A stretch of DNA of 64,000 nt. Source: Chrysoperla carnea (Eukaryota > Arthropoda > Insecta > Neuroptera > Chrysopidae). Positions 10,661 to 31,186 of this stretch are shown here, piece by piece. Location: assembly GCF_905475395.1 (NCBI RefSeq), contig NC_058342.1, forward strand, positions 25,454,640 through 25,518,639, read 5' to 3'. Made by a program: the position numbers and the translations under genes. The notes beneath the pieces are model-generated. The model did not search any database. It was given only the letters and a program-made list of their open reading frames with translations, and was not told the origin of the DNA. Position 1 is the first letter of the stretch. Each line of letters starts with the position of its first letter.

Positions 10661-12400
10661 TGTGTGTTAGTAAAAATAAGATGAAAGAACGCGTATAGCT
10701 TGTGACATACATTTCTTGAAACAAATTGTTTGTAAAAGATAAAAAGTATTTGCGGTCAATAAAACTGCAGCACTACCTTATGTATCAGTTATATTAGGTT
10801 TGTGAAGATGGCCCCCATGAAACAATTTTTTCGTTCTTTGTGAGCTTAATCGTTGAACCACCGCAGGGCCACTTTTGACCACCCTCAATTTTCGTTTCGA
10901 TTCAAAATTTTATTTGTCGTAGCCTACACCATGACCATCATAGGGAAAATAACATAGTAGCATCCCCATTTGATGGTTGAAAAATACACGTTTTTTAAAA
11001 TGCTTAGTGTCACCAAATATATCTGATGTTTATAAGTGTCGCATTTTTATTGACCGCAAGTTACTTATCGGCAAATAAATGCAGGTACAATCGGATATAA
11101 TTTTATCGAATATAACGTCGTTATAGCCGATTTTGACTATATTGTCTATTTCGAATAGATTGAACATAGGATTATAAATTATTTATGTTCAACTTTTGAT
11201 AATTTTTTTTTTCGTTTTATAGTTTGTAGGTTCGTCTAATAGGTTGATGAAGTCTATAGATAAAATAACTTACTGAAGAGGCATTGTCTGAGTGGTTCTC
11301 TATGTTATTATATGGAATTATTTAAAATTACGGTCGTTATAGAATTATATCATTAATTATTGAAATACGTTTTATGTTGATTACTTTTAATATAAATATT
11401 ATTGATATTTTTGGTTTTGAGGTAGTTTTGTTTAGATAACTAATTATGATTTGGTTCCCGATTCGATAATGTAATATTTGCAATAGAGCTGAATGAACTT
11501 GTTAAGAAAAAATGTATAGCGCAGGAACTTCGCAAAAATTGATCAAATCGGTTGGTTCTCCAACGCATAAGATCCAAGTAGGTAGGCCATGTTGCTAAAA
11601 TCGAAAATTACTGGTAGACTATTCGCAGTACGATATGGAAACGGTAAGACTCCCGAAGTTTTGATGATCCGAAAAGAATTACATAATATGCGGTCGTGTC
11701 GTGTTTCTTAAAATTAGAAAATTCTGAAAATTTTTGAAAAAAATTTATCTGATATACCGCTGATCGTAGGGACTTGAAACTTGGAAGGGATGTTCTTGTA
11801 TGAAGTAGGCAATCGATAAGAAAAAATTTTCCCAAATTCCACCCCTAAGGGATGAAATAGGGGATGGATTCTTAACCGATTTTAAAAATTATTTCATCTA
11901 TAGAATGCTACATTATCAGCAAATTACATGGGGTATATTTTATTTAAAAAAATAAGGTTCTGCACCAAAAAATTAAAGCTTATATAATGGCGAACAAAAG
12001 GGCAATTTTGTGATCCAGTCCACGGCTTGACTTATTTTACTTTGCAAAGGAAAACCTAGGCTTTATTCAAAAGGGACTTGCAGGCTTTTGGCTTTGGCTT
12101 CCCAGTTCACGACCTGCTATTTGTTTTGGGTTAATTTTATAGAATGCTTGGAGAAGAATTAATTGAGAGAAATTTGGTATTTAGCTTTTAAATTTTCATT
12201 TTTAAAGCGGTTTTTGTTTCCTATAAACTTTTTTTCTTGTATAATAAATTCAAACCCCATAAATTCTTCAAGTTTCAATAAAACAAATAATAAAATAAAT
12301 TTTATATTAAATTCGAATAAAATCGCCGAACAATAAGAGCAAATAAAAAAAAATCCAATTTCAGTTACAGAAATACATACAATTTTTCAAAGAAGTAGAA
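10661..12400. other. Gene-free stretch
   Basis: Apart from the direct repeat at 11150, no gene, RNA or element is supported. The frame at 11608-11835 has no recognisable domain. Confidence 0.5.
11150..11215 (+). repeat. Direct repeat, copy 2
   Basis: Partner of 9876-9940, ending in a T run. No function seen. Confidence 0.6.
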
Positions 12401-12403
12401 AAA

Positions 12404-12535
12404 AACAAGTGAAAACAAACAATTGACTGAGTTAATTGTTGAAATACCATGTATAGACAGTGCCGATTACACCTTCGTTAGTAAGTAAAGAAAGATAAAC
12501 AAACACATACATAATATATGTAACGTATAAATTTA
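12404..12535 (+). mobile_element. Family A terminal arm
   Basis: Only the left arm, AACAAGTGAAAACAAACAAT through ATACCATGTATAGACAGTG, is present. Confidence 0.7.
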
Positions 12536-12564
12536 AAAATATGAACTATAGGTACGTATAAATA

Positions 12565-12787
12565 CAGGGTGTTCTATTATCGATAGCAGAAAATTATACC
12601 AGTAAATTAAGATTATCAAGACAAACGGAAAAGCTCTTTACCAAATTTCGATTTGAGGCCTGATTCGGGAGATGTGGCTTTGGGAAAAATAGAAAGATTT
12701 ATGAATTCACAGGCTTATCAAATTCATTAAATTAGTAGATGTCACTTTTGAATTCATAAAAGGTTTTACCATTAATAGAACACTCTG
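12565..12787. mobile_element. MITE, Tc1/mariner-type (CAGGGTGTTCTATTA ends)
   Basis: 223 bases with 15-base inverted ends (one mismatch) and TA on both sides (12563-12564, 12788-12789). A degraded copy in the opposite orientation lies at about 31395-31616. Confidence 0.8.
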
Positions 12788-12796
12788 TACATACTA

Positions 12797-13118
12797 CAGT
12801 AGAATCTCGATAACTTAAACCTCGGTAACATAAAAACCTCTGTTACTTCAAAAAATACTATGTTCCCTTCCCATCAGAGCCCAAAACCTCTATAACTTAA
12901 AATACGCAACCTCTATAACTTAAATAAATAATCTCTGTATAGGCCCTCAGTAGCTACATAGAAACATGTACATACCTCTATATTAACTAGGGTACATACA
13001 AACATGTACATACCTCTATATTAACCTTTACCTAACATAGACACTTGATAACTTAAAACCTCTATAACTTAAAATATTTTGTGTTTCCCTTGGACTTTAA
13101 CTTATCGAGATTCTACTG
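12797..13118. mobile_element. MITE, pogo-type (CAGTAGAATCTCGATAACTT ends)
   Basis: 322 bases with near-perfect inverted ends of more than 20 bases, flanked by TA. The interior has repeated units of AACCTCTATAACTTAAA and a duplicated ACATGTACATACCTCTATAT block. CAGT termini and TA duplication fit the pogo/Tigger group. No transposase. Confidence 0.8.
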
Positions 13119-13129
13119 TATATAATGTT

Positions 13130-13480
13130 CCTATGCTAGTTTGTACCGCTTAAAAATATTGATGCTATGAACAAAATTTAAATTTTTGTTCTATCTTTAA
13201 CGGTTTACAAAATGGATTTTATGGGCCTAAAGCCTTTGACCTATGGTGTTTATTTACGAACTCGATTTCACTTTTCAGCTTTATATCTCTTTTCATTTTT
13301 GACTTATCGTGTTGGTATACGGGCGGACGGACGGACAGACAACCGAAAATGGATTAATTAGGTGATTTTATAAACACCTATACCAAAATTTTGTTCGTGG
13401 CATCAATAATTTCAAGCGTTACAAACTTGGGACTAAACTTAGTATACCTTGATATATTTCATATACTTTTACATGGTATT
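13130..13480. mobile_element. Family A fold-back fragment, internally rearranged
   Basis: A short piece of the right half (13140-13180) is joined to the core ACGGTTTACAAAATGGAT and continues through the GGGCGGACGGACGGACAG tract to ACATGGTAT at 13480. Confidence 0.7.
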
Positions 13481-16400
13481 TAAACGCTGTAGGAGATTTT
13501 CAAATTAAAATTTAAGGGCTTGAATTCACAGGCAATGATTTATTTTCATAAATAATTTTTATAAAAATTTTTATGGGGTAATTTCAAAAAAAAAAAAAAA
13601 GAAATAACGTAAAAAACGAAACAAATGAATTTAAAAAAAATCAAATGTTTTTTTTTTTATTTTAAACTTATAAAAAACGCCAAACGAAAGGAATTTATTA
13701 AAAGAATGTTACAAAATTCAGCTTGTAGTTTAAAAGATTATTACCTGTTCAAAATATTGCTTACCTGTAATATTTAAATAATAGACAGAGATAGAAACAT
13801 AAAAATATTGAAGAATCACTTTAGAAATCGTAGATTAAAAATTGAAGTCAGTTTTATTTATACCACAATACACAAACTTGAAAAATGAGATAGATTTATT
13901 TTATAAATGTTATATTACATATATCCATTCTTGTTGTGAGGTACTGGCCAGTATTATTTGATTCGACGACCGTTGAGCCTCAACATATAGTAGAGTGGTG
14001 GACCAAAGAGGCTGCGATCGCATACCTAATGGGTTGTTCACTTCAAAAAAAATATCGTTGTGTATGTATATGTGTTGAACATATAACCCCCCGGTCAAGT
14101 CTACCATAGATCTTAAGAGTATACAGAATTGAATATGTCTACCTGTTAAGTTGGTGGGGTTGGGTAAGTATGTGTGTGTGTGTGTGGACCTTTGAACAAC
14201 ACACCATAGCCATCACGTAGCCAGGTAAAACTTACCATTGATTCAGTGGACAGCCATACAAACGATTTGAATTTTTCGTTCGGTCTTCATTCCACGTTTT
14301 TTTTTCTCAAGAAAATTTTTTGTTCCGATTTTTGTGTTTCAATTGTTGGGGAAGGGATTTTTAATTTTATTTCAATTGTTTTTTTTTTCTGGAGTATCAT
14401 CAAAAATTATCGTAAGTTTAAAATATTATTTATTTTTTCTTTGTACGTAGAATTTAAGTTAACTAACGTAAGTCATTTAAGTTTGAACGAAAAATTCGAT
14501 TAGAAAACTTCATTTTAAGTTAACATATGGTTGAATTTAGATAGAAATTTTATTTATAGTTCGATTACGTTTTATATTTTGGCGGGATTTTTATTTTACC
14601 GGCATGCATACGTGTTTGTACAAAATCACGTGGCTCCATCTCTTCAAAGTATGCGCCAAACTAATTTTACCTTGCAATTATTACACTTCCTTAATTATTT
14701 TTTTTTTTAAATACAATGAAATGAGTTATAACGAAGCGCCCCAACTCGATCTTTTGGCGTCTGTTTTCATTTTTCTTCGGAGAAGGATGATCTTTAAACA
14801 ACAAATTAGCTTCTTTCTACAACAACCATAATTGTAGTCTTAAACTTTTTTGAAGAGAATTCTACGAAGTTCTACAAAAATCTAAATGTCAACCTTTTTA
14901 ATCTAGTTTGAACTGAGATTATTATATAAATAAAACACGCATTTCTTGCTTGGAAAATTTATAAATCTTTTATACTCCCCCCAGGAAAATTAAATTGTAT
15001 TTTAAATTTCCCGGTAAAAAAAATGATGTAAGACGGTATATTTAAACTTGACAACATGTATTCTCACGTGTTCGAGTACAAAAAAATAATTTCAGTGGCC
15101 CTCAAAATGTTTGAGATACGAGGGTGTTTTTATTATTTAAGAAAAAGAAAAAGAATAACGATTCAATTAAATGAGAGTACTTGAATGAAATTAAAAAAAC
15201 AGAGCATGTTTAATTAACATAATTTGCACGTTTTAAAAAAGGCGGAAAAAGGAAGGAATGTATACTCATTTGAATTTTTAATTTATATTCTTAAGGGCTC
15301 TCGCTTTATAACTGAACTGTATCAAAGGTTAGGTGTACATGATACACAGGAGCGTCTCTGTATATTGAGGGTATATTCGTTAATACCAATTGTTTCGTTT
15401 GTGAATCAACCCCACTAGTTGTTAATTAATACGCTCCTGTGAACAAAGCCTTACCTTTTATGTGAATGACAACTTTTTCAATGGATTGTATTGTCTCCGT
15501 ATAATAAAACGTATCTGTTCTGTAATTATATTTGAAAAACCTGATTTAAAACATGCCTTGTCGGCCAATATATATCTTCTTTTTTTTTTTTTTATTAATT
15601 AAAACTTTTATAAATGAGGAACATAATTTAATCGTTTTTTTATTTAAAAAAATATTTTTATGGCTTTATTTCCGGGAGTATTTTAAAATGGTAACGTTCA
15701 ATTTTATTTAGTTACAAGTTTTATGTTATTAATTTCTCAATTCATTTAATTCGTTTATTAAATTAAAAGTTGATAAATTAACTTGAAAATATTACCTCAG
15801 AATTGAAATTATCTGTTGGGATATTCGGCATTTTATTCAAATCTCATTTATACGATCGTTCAAACATCTCCCTATAGATGTCTCTGCGTCGGGATTATTT
15901 CACGTTATCATTTATATTCAAGAAATAAAATTTTTTGCTTCTTTGGGTTTAGAGTTTTAAAGTTTAAGTTATGGATTGGAAACAAAAGTTTGCTTTTTCG
16001 GGTTAATAAGTTGCGTAGTAAATTACAATTTAAGGATTATTGAGAAATTTTTTCGTGGTTTAACTTCTTTTTAAAGGATTTCGACAAATTCTAGCCATCT
16101 GGCTTTAACTTGTTTCGATAACTGTGCCGTTTAATTGGCAAAGGATTTTTTAATAATTTAAGGTAGAAAAATGATACTCGGCTAAAACATTGTTTAATTT
16201 TTCGACCAAACCTTAAATAAGTTTGATTATTTGATAATTTTCGGGAGTTTGACTCTCCTTAGATGTATCTTGGAGGAACATAACATCATAGAAAACTGCA
16301 CCTCCAATCCTTGAATACATTACAGTAGTTTACTCTTGGCAATAAGGTTTTCGCTTTGATTATTTTTCAGAAATTCCGAATTTCAAAAATTTGAAAGCAA

Positions 16401-18790
16401 AGAGAAACATGTGTAGCTTTAGAGAATGTAAATGGTGGAAGAAACGGGAAATAAAATTAGATATTATAGTTATAATGTACAATTTTTATTCCCTGCGCTT
16501 CTTTTAGTATTAACTAATATTAAAATATATACCGGTATATGGTAATAAATATTCTCCCCTTTTAATTAAAAAGGCGTTCTCAATGACGTTACCTGTTAAT
16601 CGAATAAACGAAATATATACATAGATAATGTATACATTTTTTTTACATATTGGCCGCATTCAGATTAAGTTAACAATTAGTTATTATTCCCCGAATAAAA
16701 TCTATAACACAATATAAATACCATATGAATTTACCTTTCAAATTAGTGTAAGAGATTTCTTAGTGTCGAGCGGTAGTATATCGGAGAGTAGTCATAGATA
16801 CACCGTCGCTAATTTGTTAATCATTTTCACACTTTAATTTCTTTGACCGAACGATATCCAAGGAATCATAATAGTATGTTTTTATACTATTTTTCTATGG
16901 AATAATGGAAAATTACTTTTTTCTTCTCATATTTCAAAATTTGTAGGTAATTTTCTTATTTTTATAAATACAAAATGTATGAATTAAAAAAAAACTTTTT
17001 TTGTTAAATTCACAAGTTGAAACCTATGCAAAAGGTCCATTGCTCCGTAAAACTTATAATATTGACGGAAAGATATTTTATAGAATGATCAACGCATGCG
17101 TATTAAATTTTTTTTTTTTGAAAAGTTCAATTTGAAATAAAAGATGGTTACAATTTTATTTTAAAGTTAGACAGACTATTCGATTAATATAAGTTTGAAT
17201 TAGATTATAAACATTTTAATATTAAATATTTGTTCGATTGTATTTTTGTTATATAAAAAAAAAAAATAATAACCAAACAGTTAAGTTTTATTCAACAATA
17301 GTTGATTTGGTATTTCTTTAAAGTCAATCACGAAGTTCTTGTTATCACGAGGTGGCGTGTTTTTAAGTGAGATAGCTTTATATTATATATATGTACGTGT
17401 TAAATAAAGAGGGTGAATATACTGGTGAATTTCAAGTTAGGTTGAATTTCATCATTTCTAAAATTAGTTACAATACCAGGATCTGTCATTATTTAAAAAT
17501 AAAATATTTATTGTAAAGTTGGCTATTGTAAAAATTTCTTGAATTTAGTTTGTGTTGGCGCGCAAAATACAATGACTCATAAAACAACGGCCTTAAACAA
17601 TTGTGTGTTTTGCTGTTGTTGTTGTATTAAACGACGCAATTACTTCATCTCTTTTTATCCGTTTTAGTAAAAATATATGCAGATTTTTGAAATTTGACAA
17701 GAAAAAGCATTGCGTTGAAACTTTTTTTTTTTTTTTCTTAAAGTTTTATTTCAAACAGGTCTAAATTCCTCTTTTTTTTTTTCTTACAGATATTACAGAC
17801 CGTCGGATTGGATTGGAGAAGCGTATATATTATGTGAGATGTGTATACATGTGTGTGTGTGTGTGTTTGAGAAACAGGTTGGATTGGAAACTGGTTTTGA
17901 TAGTTTGGCCCGCACGATTTATATTTTTCGGCGGTTAAAACTTCTACACCTATTCATTTGCAAAACGAGTTCAAACAGAATTGTTTCGTGATTTTCAAAA
18001 AATTTTTAGTAGTGTTTTGTGAACAATTTTTTTTTTTGGAAAATCGACCTTGAGTAAACAATTAACGTCTCATTCTATTTTTTTTTTTTTGAATATTTAT
18101 TTTTTTTATTAGCACACTTGTTTTTTAATTTATTATTGACCTTTTGCAGTGTTCGATGAATTTGCCTTTAGCATGTTTAGTCACGGTAAAGTGGCGCCAT
18201 TTGTGTTTTGTAAGAAAGTAGCTTAACAATATTTTAATAAGTCTTTCATTAATTATCCAAGATCATTACGTATTCTAATCGTTTTTTTTTTTTTTTTTTT
18301 TTTAATATTATTTTCTCATTTTTTTTTATATAATGTGTGTTTTGTATTTAAAATATTTTTCGGAACATGCACACATGATTAAATTTTTTTATTTTTTTTT
18401 GTAATTAAATTTTTATTTTGAACAGGTTTCAAGAAAATTTACGTGTTTACTTTATGATAATGTTATTTTCTTTGGTTATCTAGCTGTATGAGTTTATTTG
18501 AAAGCGTTCATAAAGCTAGGTTACCGGAGTTAAAAACATAGTCAAAGCTTCAGTAAACATTTTAAAATTTTTAACTTTTAATTGTATTAGTTTTTACATA
18601 ATTATTTTTTTGTTTTGAATTCGCTTTTATTTTAGGCCGTGAGGCGGAATTTTTATGATAAGTTTTGTCTGTTATTTGGAGGATTGATAAAGGTAAGTTT
18701 GGTGATAAAAAAAAGATGATTATTTCCAAAAAATTTGATCGATTTTTTCAATTTTCATGCTGTGATGATGTATTTTGACTTGCAATATAT
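13481..18790. other. Long gene-free stretch
   Basis: 5.3 kb with many poly-A/T runs (for example T20 or more at about 18283-18303) and (TG)n tracts at about 14169-14184 and 17851-17867. Frames of 60-85 codons here have low-complexity, T-rich composition and no domain. It could hold non-coding transcript or regulatory DNA, but nothing can be assigned. Confidence 0.5.
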
Positions 18791-18796
18791 ATTTAA

Positions 18797-19265
18797 CCCG
18801 TCAGTACTCGCGTTATAAGTATTTTGCTCACGCTCGCTTTAAAACATAAATAACTTATATTTTTCAAATGCTATTTTATTTATTTTAAAATTATGAATTT
18901 TTAAAATGTTTTCAACATTCTACAGTTTTTAAAAATATATTTTTTTCAAGTTCTTCAGAAATTGTGAAAATTCCTATCATTTCGAGCCTATTCTTGTACT
19001 TTCGTAAGTTTTATATAAGTCGTACTCAGTAAATTAAAAAAAAATTGTGCTAGAAATATGGTGAAATTAGTTAAAATGAATTCCATTATTTATATTTTTC
19101 AATAATTCTCGTAATCAAACTATTTTTAATTTGCTAGTGCATTAAAAAATAAATTTATATAAAATTAAGTAGAGGTTATGATTTACAAAGTTATAGAATA
19201 TTTATCACGCGAAATATTTGACGCATATGGAGAACGCGTGAGCTAATCTCTCATCACGTGACGGG
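18797..19265. mobile_element. MITE, piggyBac-like (TTAA target site)
   Basis: 469 bases beginning CCCGTCA and ending TGACGGG, flanked by TTAA (18793-18796 and 19266-19269). CCC termini and TTAA duplication are piggyBac hallmarks. A partial, inverted relative with the same TTTTGCTCACGC block lies at about 36040-36246. Confidence 0.75.
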
Positions 19266-19605
19266 TTAAAGAACGATAATGGATTTCAAATACCATGCAG
19301 TCATCATCAGTATGAATTAGCTAATCCGATAATCATAATCGTAACTACTCTTTCTTTTCTGGGCGACGGTCAAAAATCGACGCCTTTTTGTAATTTTAAA
19401 AACCTTATTGCAAAATCCATACAAAAATCTCATACAAGTATTCCGTACTGATTTAATGGGAATTGGGTGTCACTGGGTTGGTCATATTGTAAAATTTCGT
19501 AGATCGGGGCATCCTTGCTTCGAAATATACTTAATTAAAGCTCGGATCCTTAACACGGGGAACATAGGAGAGGTTGTGTTTTTAACAAATTTTTAATTTT
19601 AGAAA

Positions 19606-19780
19606 AACAAGTGAAAATGAACAATTAACCCGGTTCTTACGGGTCCTACGAATCCAAGACCCAACTGGCTCATTTACGGAATAAATATCATTTTTTGCGT
19701 CCTAAGAATACTATAAAATTTTCAACTTACCTCATATCTTGCTTCGTTTTTGATTTATCGTGTTGGCAGGCGGACAAGAG
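19606..19780 (+). mobile_element. Family A fragment, internally deleted
   Basis: The arm AACAAGTGAAAATGAACAAT is joined directly to the GGTCCTACGAATCCAAGACC core, then stops near GTTGGCAGGCGGAC. Confidence 0.65.
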
Positions 19781-20103
19781 GAAGCTAAAATGTACATACT
19801 TGGTACACGATGGGCCCATCTAGTAACAGATGATCTAAGGTTACCGCTAATATCTATGACAAAAGTTGCCATGTTCAAATTGAAGGTTTGTCTAACCTTC
19901 TTTCTGTAACTTTACAGACCAATAAAAATTAATGAAATAATGAATTGCTCAATGAAAAAATAATTCTATTTTATTTTAAAATTAAATCCGACGCGACGGG
20001 AGGCCAGTCTTAACAATTGCTTATTTTTTTCTTATGATTTGTAAGTTTTATTGTTTATACTCAAGTTTGAATTGAAATATTTTTTTTGAAAAATTATTAA
20101 ATA

Positions 20104-20241
20104 CAGTGAAACTTGGTTAAGTGGGACCTGGATAAGTGAGAAACTTTCATAACCGGAACTCATGCTGAAGTCCCAACACTTTGACTTCTGTTAGTGGGAC
20201 AAAGCAGATCTCTTGATGTCTCATTTAACCAGGTTCCACTG
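20104..20241. mobile_element. Short pogo-type MITE
   Basis: 138-base near-palindrome with ends CAGTGAAACTTGGTTAAGTG and, reversed, CAGTGGAACCTGGTTAAATG, flanked by TA. Larger relatives lie at 24838-25380 and 48897-49265. Confidence 0.82.
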
Positions 20242-20650
20242 TATTATCTTGAAAAATGTTTGTGGTAATCAGAGATAAAATTACAGAGTGCTCCAAAATC
20301 ACCCAATCAAAAGGAAAGGGTATGGATAAGGCCTTATTTCCGCCCCAGAATAACAAAAAGAAAAGTCAAGCAATTTGATGTCTATATATTCTGAAAGGAG
20401 GCTGTGTGCCTTAATGAGAGAATATATTTTTAGAAATAAAAACTACATCAAACTTTGGCTTAATTGTGCTTTTTGCTAAAAATTTTTTTCAATCTCTGAA
20501 GGAATTAGCTTCTGCGCTAGGAATTTTTTTTCTATAGAGAAACTGAGAAATGAACAAAGTAAAAAGTAGTGAAAAAATCTGAAAAAAATCATGTAATTTT
20601 AATCATCATTTTTACAAAGTTTCAAATAATTTCATAAATGATTTCTATGT

Positions 20651-20917
20651 AATAAATAATGGGGTTTAACCTCCGGTTTTCTGACTTATACGCCTATAAC
20701 AGAGGCCACATTTATTTATTTATTGAATTACAAACATTTTTACAATTACATTTTGATGTGGGTGGAGTCGGTGTGATCAGTCAGTGTGATCAATTCTACC
20801 GCCCTCATTAATCATAATTGTTCACACTGCCGCTGCCTGGATTCGAACCAGCAACCTAAGTCTAAATAGACAAACAGTCAAAGACACACGTCTTAGACCG
20901 CTGGGTCATTTACGCTC
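20651..20917 (-). mobile_element. Second tRNA-derived SINE family
   Basis: Flanked by an exact 12-base duplication TGATTTCTATGT (20639-20650, 20918-20929). On the minus strand: tRNA-like head with GACCCAGCGGTCTAAGACG (A box region) and B box GGTTCGAATCC, a body with a short GTGTGATCA repeat, and an end TAAATAAATAAATGTGG. Unrelated to the TTAGG-tailed family. Confidence 0.82.
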
Positions 20918-21133
20918 TGATTTCTATGTGTGATGAATGTCCTTAATTGGGATTAAGAAAGGTGAGGTCAAAAATTACTTTTATGAAAAGTTAAAAATAA
21001 TAAAAATTTTATTAATTATATTTTTATAATAATTTAAATATCAAATTATAAATACTACATTTTATATTGGCTTAATGAAAGCCTACTTTACTTTGATGTA
21101 TTAAAAACATCCATATATAAAAACTTGGAAATT

Positions 21134-21570
21134 AGAACAGGCGCTGGTTGGGGTAGAGTGTGCAACATATGAGTACCGTATTTTTCAATCGATTCGTGAT
21201 CAGAAAAGCTTATAGATTAATATTCTGGATCTTGCCAGAAACTCCAATTTTTGTATACCTAGTGGCTTTTAAAATGGCTTTTTTGGAGTTTTTCCAAACA
21301 TTAAACTGTTAATATCTCGAAAACGAAGAAGTTTACGAAAAAATCACAAAGAGCCTTTTTGACGTTAAATAACCCATAGAATCAAGAGTGACTTTTACTT
21401 GATTCTAAAAAATGTCATTTAACTGTTTCTTTGGAGGTGTGGGTACAAAAAGTGGACCAATAGGGTTTCTGGCAAGATTCACAATTATTAATGTATAAGC
21501 TTTTCTGATAAAGAATCAATTGACAAAATGCGGTACTCATATGTTGCACAATCAACCCTATTCAGAACCT
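21134..21570. mobile_element. Fold-back element with arms around CAACATATGAGTACCG
   Basis: Inverted blocks GTGCAACATATGAGTACCG (21160) and its reverse (about 21530), plus matching AGAAAAGCTTATA and TCTTGCCAGAAAC blocks inward. About 430 bases, no coding sequence. Confidence 0.7.
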
Positions 21571-21884
21571 GTTCAAAATAAGTGTTTTCTTTTTTTTAAT
21601 AATACAAAACACTAAAAAATTTGTCTTTTTCCCTCCCGACGGAAAGTGTCAACTTTCATCCTGCTGTGCTAAACGAAGTTGCCGCTTTCCGCCTCTGTCG
21701 TTTTTTCCTAGATGTGCATACTATTACATATACTATTCCGCTTTGGTCTCTGATAAAATGCACTAAACAGTAGTTTTATAAAATTCGAAATTTTCGAAAT
21801 TCAAAACAATTTGCGACCGAAAGTACACGGTAATTGTGTTGATTTTCTAACTTATTAAAGACAATGCAAGCACTGGCATTCAAT

Positions 21885-22335
21885 ACTTTCTATACAGGGT
21901 ATTTCAACAGTTAACTCAGTCACTTGTTTGTTTTTACTTGTTATTAATAAATTAGACAAGTTTAAAAAACCAATACAATTGGTTTTCGGAGTTTTTCAAT
22001 TTTCTATAATTTTTTAATAGTTTTTCGTGAAAATTTCACAAGAGCACGAGTTGAAGCTAAATGCAAATTTTAAATTGCCTCTTTTATAGTTTTGGAGAAA
22101 ATAGACAACAAAGTTTTGTCCTAAATTGCGCCCTCGCGGGTAAACAATGATGTTAACGAAAAAATGTTTCAAACAAAAGTTTATTTTTTTATTACGAACA
22201 TTTTTTACATTTAAACTTTTATTCTATATCTGACGGATTACAAGATGGATCCTTCGGACTCAAGATCCAATTTCATTTAAATATCTTGTTTCGTTTTTTA
22301 ACTATTGTGTTGACAGACAAAAGGACAGATCCCTA
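21885..22335. mobile_element. Family A fragments
   Basis: A terminal arm at 21897-21950 (CAGGGTATTTCAACAGTTAA) and, after about 150 unrelated bases, an arm-to-core segment at 22110-22335 with GCCCTCGCGGGTAAACA. Confidence 0.65.
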
Positions 22336-22499
22336 AGGAAAATTTGGGATTGTGCTTACATGCTCTTTCAAAAATCAAACTTTGATTAATTACATTATCT
22401 ATGGTGGCATAGTAAAAATTCCCATAATAACCTAGGAACTTTTCCTATGTTTCATAAAAATTTTTCGTGGTTTTATTTCGAAAATTACTATCTCAACAT

Positions 22500-22910
22500 A
22501 GTAATTGAGATTTTGAACCAATTTTTGTTGTTGACAAAAATGGAAAAATCATATATGTAAGTTTTATACAAAACTGTTTTTATTTTTTCATGATAATTTT
22601 AAAGTTACAGGCAGTTTTAAAAGAACTTTCAAAAGAGAAACGAAAACGCTCGACAAAAAAAAAATGTTTGTAAAACATCGTTGTGACGTAATAATTTTAA
22701 TTAAATAATATATACTGTATAAAATTATTAATTAACATTATGACGTTACACGATCTTTTACGAACAGTATTTTTGTCGGGCATTTTCGTTTCTCTTTTGA
22801 AAAGTTCTTTTAAAACTGTCTGTAACTTTAAAATTGTCATGAAAAAATTCAAAATTAGAACATTTTTGTTATAGTTAATAATCTTATCATTTTTGTCAAA
22901 AAAAAAAAGA
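22500..22910. repeat. Long hairpin downstream of the protease gene
   Basis: Arms of about 130 bases centred near 22712: AAAGAACTTTCAAAAGAG and AACGAAAACGC pair with reversed copies at about 22780-22820, extending outwards to the CATGATAATTTTAAAGTTAC block. Probably a fold-back element. Confidence 0.7.
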
Positions 22911-23199
22911 AAAATTTTTGTTTTTCATAATCGCAATTCCTAAGTAAAACTGAAATTTCCAATACGTTATACGGATAATATTAAATTTTCCTGTGTTTTG
23001 AATTGAAATATTCCTATAAAAAAACAACAAAAATACCCGTGCAGCTTTAATTTCTTGTTGTAAAAATCATCCTAAAAGAAAATTAAAGTTCTTAACGAAT
23101 AGAAATTATTACTGGAAAAAGGTATCACATAATGCTATCCACATCACATTTAAACTCCTTGCATGTCACTTCAAATTTTCAAACATTGGAAAATTCGTA

Positions 23200-30858
<7,659 letters not shown>

Positions 30859-31113
30859 CTGAAACAGAAAATTTCATCAAAATATATTTCAATTAAACAA
30901 GATTAAAATAATCAATTTATTATATATTATCGATTTCATAGGTGTAGGCAAACCCTCAGGCCTTTTGGCCCAAGAGATAGTAAAACAGGAATTTTGATTA
31001 AGATGTCACCCTCTTTGATATTTATATTTCTTGGTCCTAACTACGCTAAATAATCAGGCATTAAGAATCATAGAAAACAATCACAACAAAAATTTTTTTG
31101 AATATTAATATAA

Positions 31114-31186
31114 GGTCTTGTGGCGCAACGGATAACGCGTCTGACTACGGATCAGAAGATTCCAGATTCGAATCCTGGCAAGATCG
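31114..31186 (+). tRNA. tRNA-Arg (ACG) with a T-arm/B-box mutation
   Basis: Same 73-base gene as the other copies except that the G at tRNA position 53 is A (31166), giving GATTCGAATCC in the B box. This breaks the nearly invariant 53-61 pair of the T stem, so both Pol III promoter strength and folding may suffer. ACG at 31147-31149. Located about 250 bases upstream of the first recognised protease exon, on the other strand. May be a pseudogene or weakly active. Confidence 0.85.

Noticed and set aside
14246-14503. Phe-rich 85-residue frame resembling a membrane protein
   Set aside because: Composition follows from poly-T DNA; no domain, no splice or start support.
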